64,000 bases of DNA. Source: Polaromonas sp. JS666 (GTDB lineage: Bacteria > Pseudomonadota > Gammaproteobacteria > Burkholderiales > Burkholderiaceae_C). Below are positions 63,143-64,000 of the stretch, piece by piece. Below the pieces are notes generated by a model. That model ran no database searches. It was given only the letters and a program-made list of their open reading frames with translations, and was not told the DNA's origin. Position 1 is the stretch's first letter, and each line of letters starts with the position of its first letter. The stretch is from the NCBI RefSeq assembly GCF_900103405.1, contig NZ_FNHX01000006.1:62001-126000 (forward strand), given 5' to 3'. The translations under genes and the position numbers were made by a program.

Positions 63143-63565
63143 CTAGTCGGCTATCTCGAACTGCGGGTTCCATGCCACCTCCCAGAGATGGCCGTCCAGA
63201 TCCTGGAAGTAGCCCGCATAGCCGCCGTAGAAGGTCACGCCCGCCGGCTTGGTGATCATCGCGCCGGCTTTTTCCGCCTCGGCCATCACGGCGTCGACCT
63301 CTTGCCGCGAGGCCACGTTGTGCGCCAGTGAAAACGCCGGCGCCCCGCGCTGCGATGCCGGCAAGCCCGTGTCGTGCGCCAGGCTGGCGCGCGGCCACAG
63401 GGCCAGCTTGAGGCCCGGCTGCAGGTCGATGAAGGCCACGGCGCCATGCTCGAATTCCTCGCCGACGATGCCGGGCGTTGCCAGCCCCAGGCCGTCGCGG
63501 TAAAAAGCCAGCGCGCGCCGGAGATCGTCAACGCCGAGGGTGATCAAGGTGATGCGGGGTTTCAT
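63143..63565 (-). CDS. VOC family protein
   Basis: 140 residues: RITLITLGVDDLRRALAFYRDGLG, GVTFYGGYAGYFQDLDGHLWEVAWNP. These are the two halves of a glyoxalase-fold protein. Many relatives are annotated as lyase-like or fosfomycin-resistance-like without activity proof. GGAGGAAATCC precedes ATG 63565, which overlaps the stop of the DUF1801 gene (TGATG), so the two are translated together. The function is not assigned. Confidence 0.87.
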   Translation of the reverse strand: MKPRITLITLGVDDLRRALAFYRDGLGLATPGIVGEEFEHGAVAFIDLQPGLKLALWPRASLAHDTGLPASQRGAPAFSLAHNVASRQEVDAVMAEAEKAGAMITKPAGVTFYGGYAGYFQDLDGHLWEVAWNPQFEIAD

Positions 63566-63999
63566 CAGGATTTCCTCCGGTGGTAAGTCAGCGCCGCCGT
63601 GATGCAGAACGCCAGTGCGCCGCGCGGCAGCGCCTCGGCGGCATCCAGCACGATGGCGCGGTTGCCTTCGAAGCGCAGCTCCACCGGGAACAGCGTGCGG
63701 AAGGTGTCGACCAGCGTGGTCTTGCAGTTGAAATAAAGCGCGTACTGCGACGGACTGGACTTGACCGGGCCCAGGCGCAGGGTGCTGCCGCTTTTGCTGG
63801 CCGAGGTCAGGTAGGCCGGCTCGCCCCACTTGAGTGTCTCCTCGATCTCGCCGACACCGGGCGTGGCGGCCGCGGTGTCCAGGATCAGGCGACGCAACAC
63901 CAGCAGCTTGCGCCGCAGCGGCGGGGGATAGGCCGCGAAGGCGCGCGCGACGGCGGGGTTCTCGATGTCTTCTTTCACAAGCGGCTCCTGTTGTGCCAT
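63565..63999 (-). CDS. DUF1801 (YdhG-like) protein
   Basis: 144 residues with the family wording RAFAAYPPPLRRKLLVLRRLI, KWGEPAYLTSASKSGST, and a C-terminal ALAFCITAALTYHRRKS. Members are small soluble proteins of unknown role, related to the YdhG/PhoU-like fold. The start codon at 63999 is just inside the window; its ribosome site is outside. The overlap with the VOC gene by one base implies a two-gene unit. Confidence 0.85.
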   Translation of the reverse strand: MAQQEPLVKEDIENPAVARAFAAYPPPLRRKLLVLRRLILDTAAATPGVGEIEETLKWGEPAYLTSASKSGSTLRLGPVKSSPSQYALYFNCKTTLVDTFRTLFPVELRFEGNRAIVLDAAEALPRGALAFCITAALTYHRRKS

Positions 64000-64000
64000 C

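Overview
The window is an ordinary stretch of G+C-rich chromosome from a betaproteobacterium, most likely a member of the Burkholderiales close to Polaromonas, Variovorax or Rhodoferax (Comamonadaceae). The evidence is three periplasmic receptors of the Bug/tripartite-tricarboxylate type, a methionine synthase split into two proteins with an S-adenosylhomocysteine (SAH) riboswitch before the second, an aap-type amino-acid ABC operon, an Ala/Pro-rich extension on AmtB, and two copies of a GCCCCC-hairpin intergenic repeat that I recall from this family. I see no rRNA, tRNA, phage, transposase, CRISPR array or replication origin.

Layout. 0-5.2 kb: metallophosphoesterase (cut by the window edge), radA, a Bug receptor and two NAD(P)-dependent dehydrogenases. 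5.2-10.9 kb: GNAT and RDD proteins, alr, divergent lplT with a DMT transporter, glutathione peroxidase and a WYL regulator. 11-18.7 kb: a run of small single-function genes (three small membrane proteins of visibly lower G+C, a MepA-like endopeptidase, acetyltransferases, a methyltransferase, an aminoglycoside-phosphotransferase-like kinase, an XRE-cupin regulator, an Lrp regulator, EVE and VOC proteins). 18.8-25.3 kb (minus strand): glcF, a DUF1275 membrane protein, glcE, an SMP-30 lactonase, then glnK-amtB behind a sigma-54-like promoter. 25.3-30.5 kb: comM, an HdeD-like fusion protein, an M23 peptidase-like protein and a glycine-zipper protein. 30.6-38.3 kb: metH2, a Bug receptor, metH1, rhodanese, recQ. 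38.3-45.4 kb: a glycosyltransferase/acetyltransferase pair, aapJQMP behind a second sigma-54-like promoter, and a class II amidotransferase. 45.4-51 kb: an orphan sulfonate-type receptor with a ferredoxin/flavoprotein pair, and a tandem AAA+ ATPase. 51-56.2 kb: ilvA, a lipoprotein, a 55-residue membrane protein, pckG with a structured leader, a membrane protein. 56.3-64 kb: LysR regulator, autotransporter, Bug receptor, soluble histidine kinase, VOC and DUF1801 proteins.

How it fits together. Nitrogen assimilation is represented twice (glnK-amtB and aapJQMP), each preceded by a -24/-12 element containing GCACG-N3-CGTGC. The methyl cycle is represented by metH1/metH2, with SAH sensing by RNA at metH2. 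Central carbon is represented by glycolate oxidase subunits and GTP-type PEP carboxykinase. No single large novel system is visible. The most interesting items are the metH2 riboswitch with its overlapping Shine-Dalgarno/anti-Shine-Dalgarno stem, the paired N-type promoters, the pckG leader, the DUF1275 gene inside glcE/glcF, the HdeD-cysteine-peptidase-like fusion, the tandem AAA+ protein, and the repeat translated into the start of a transporter. All calls come from reading the sequence; no database search was run.
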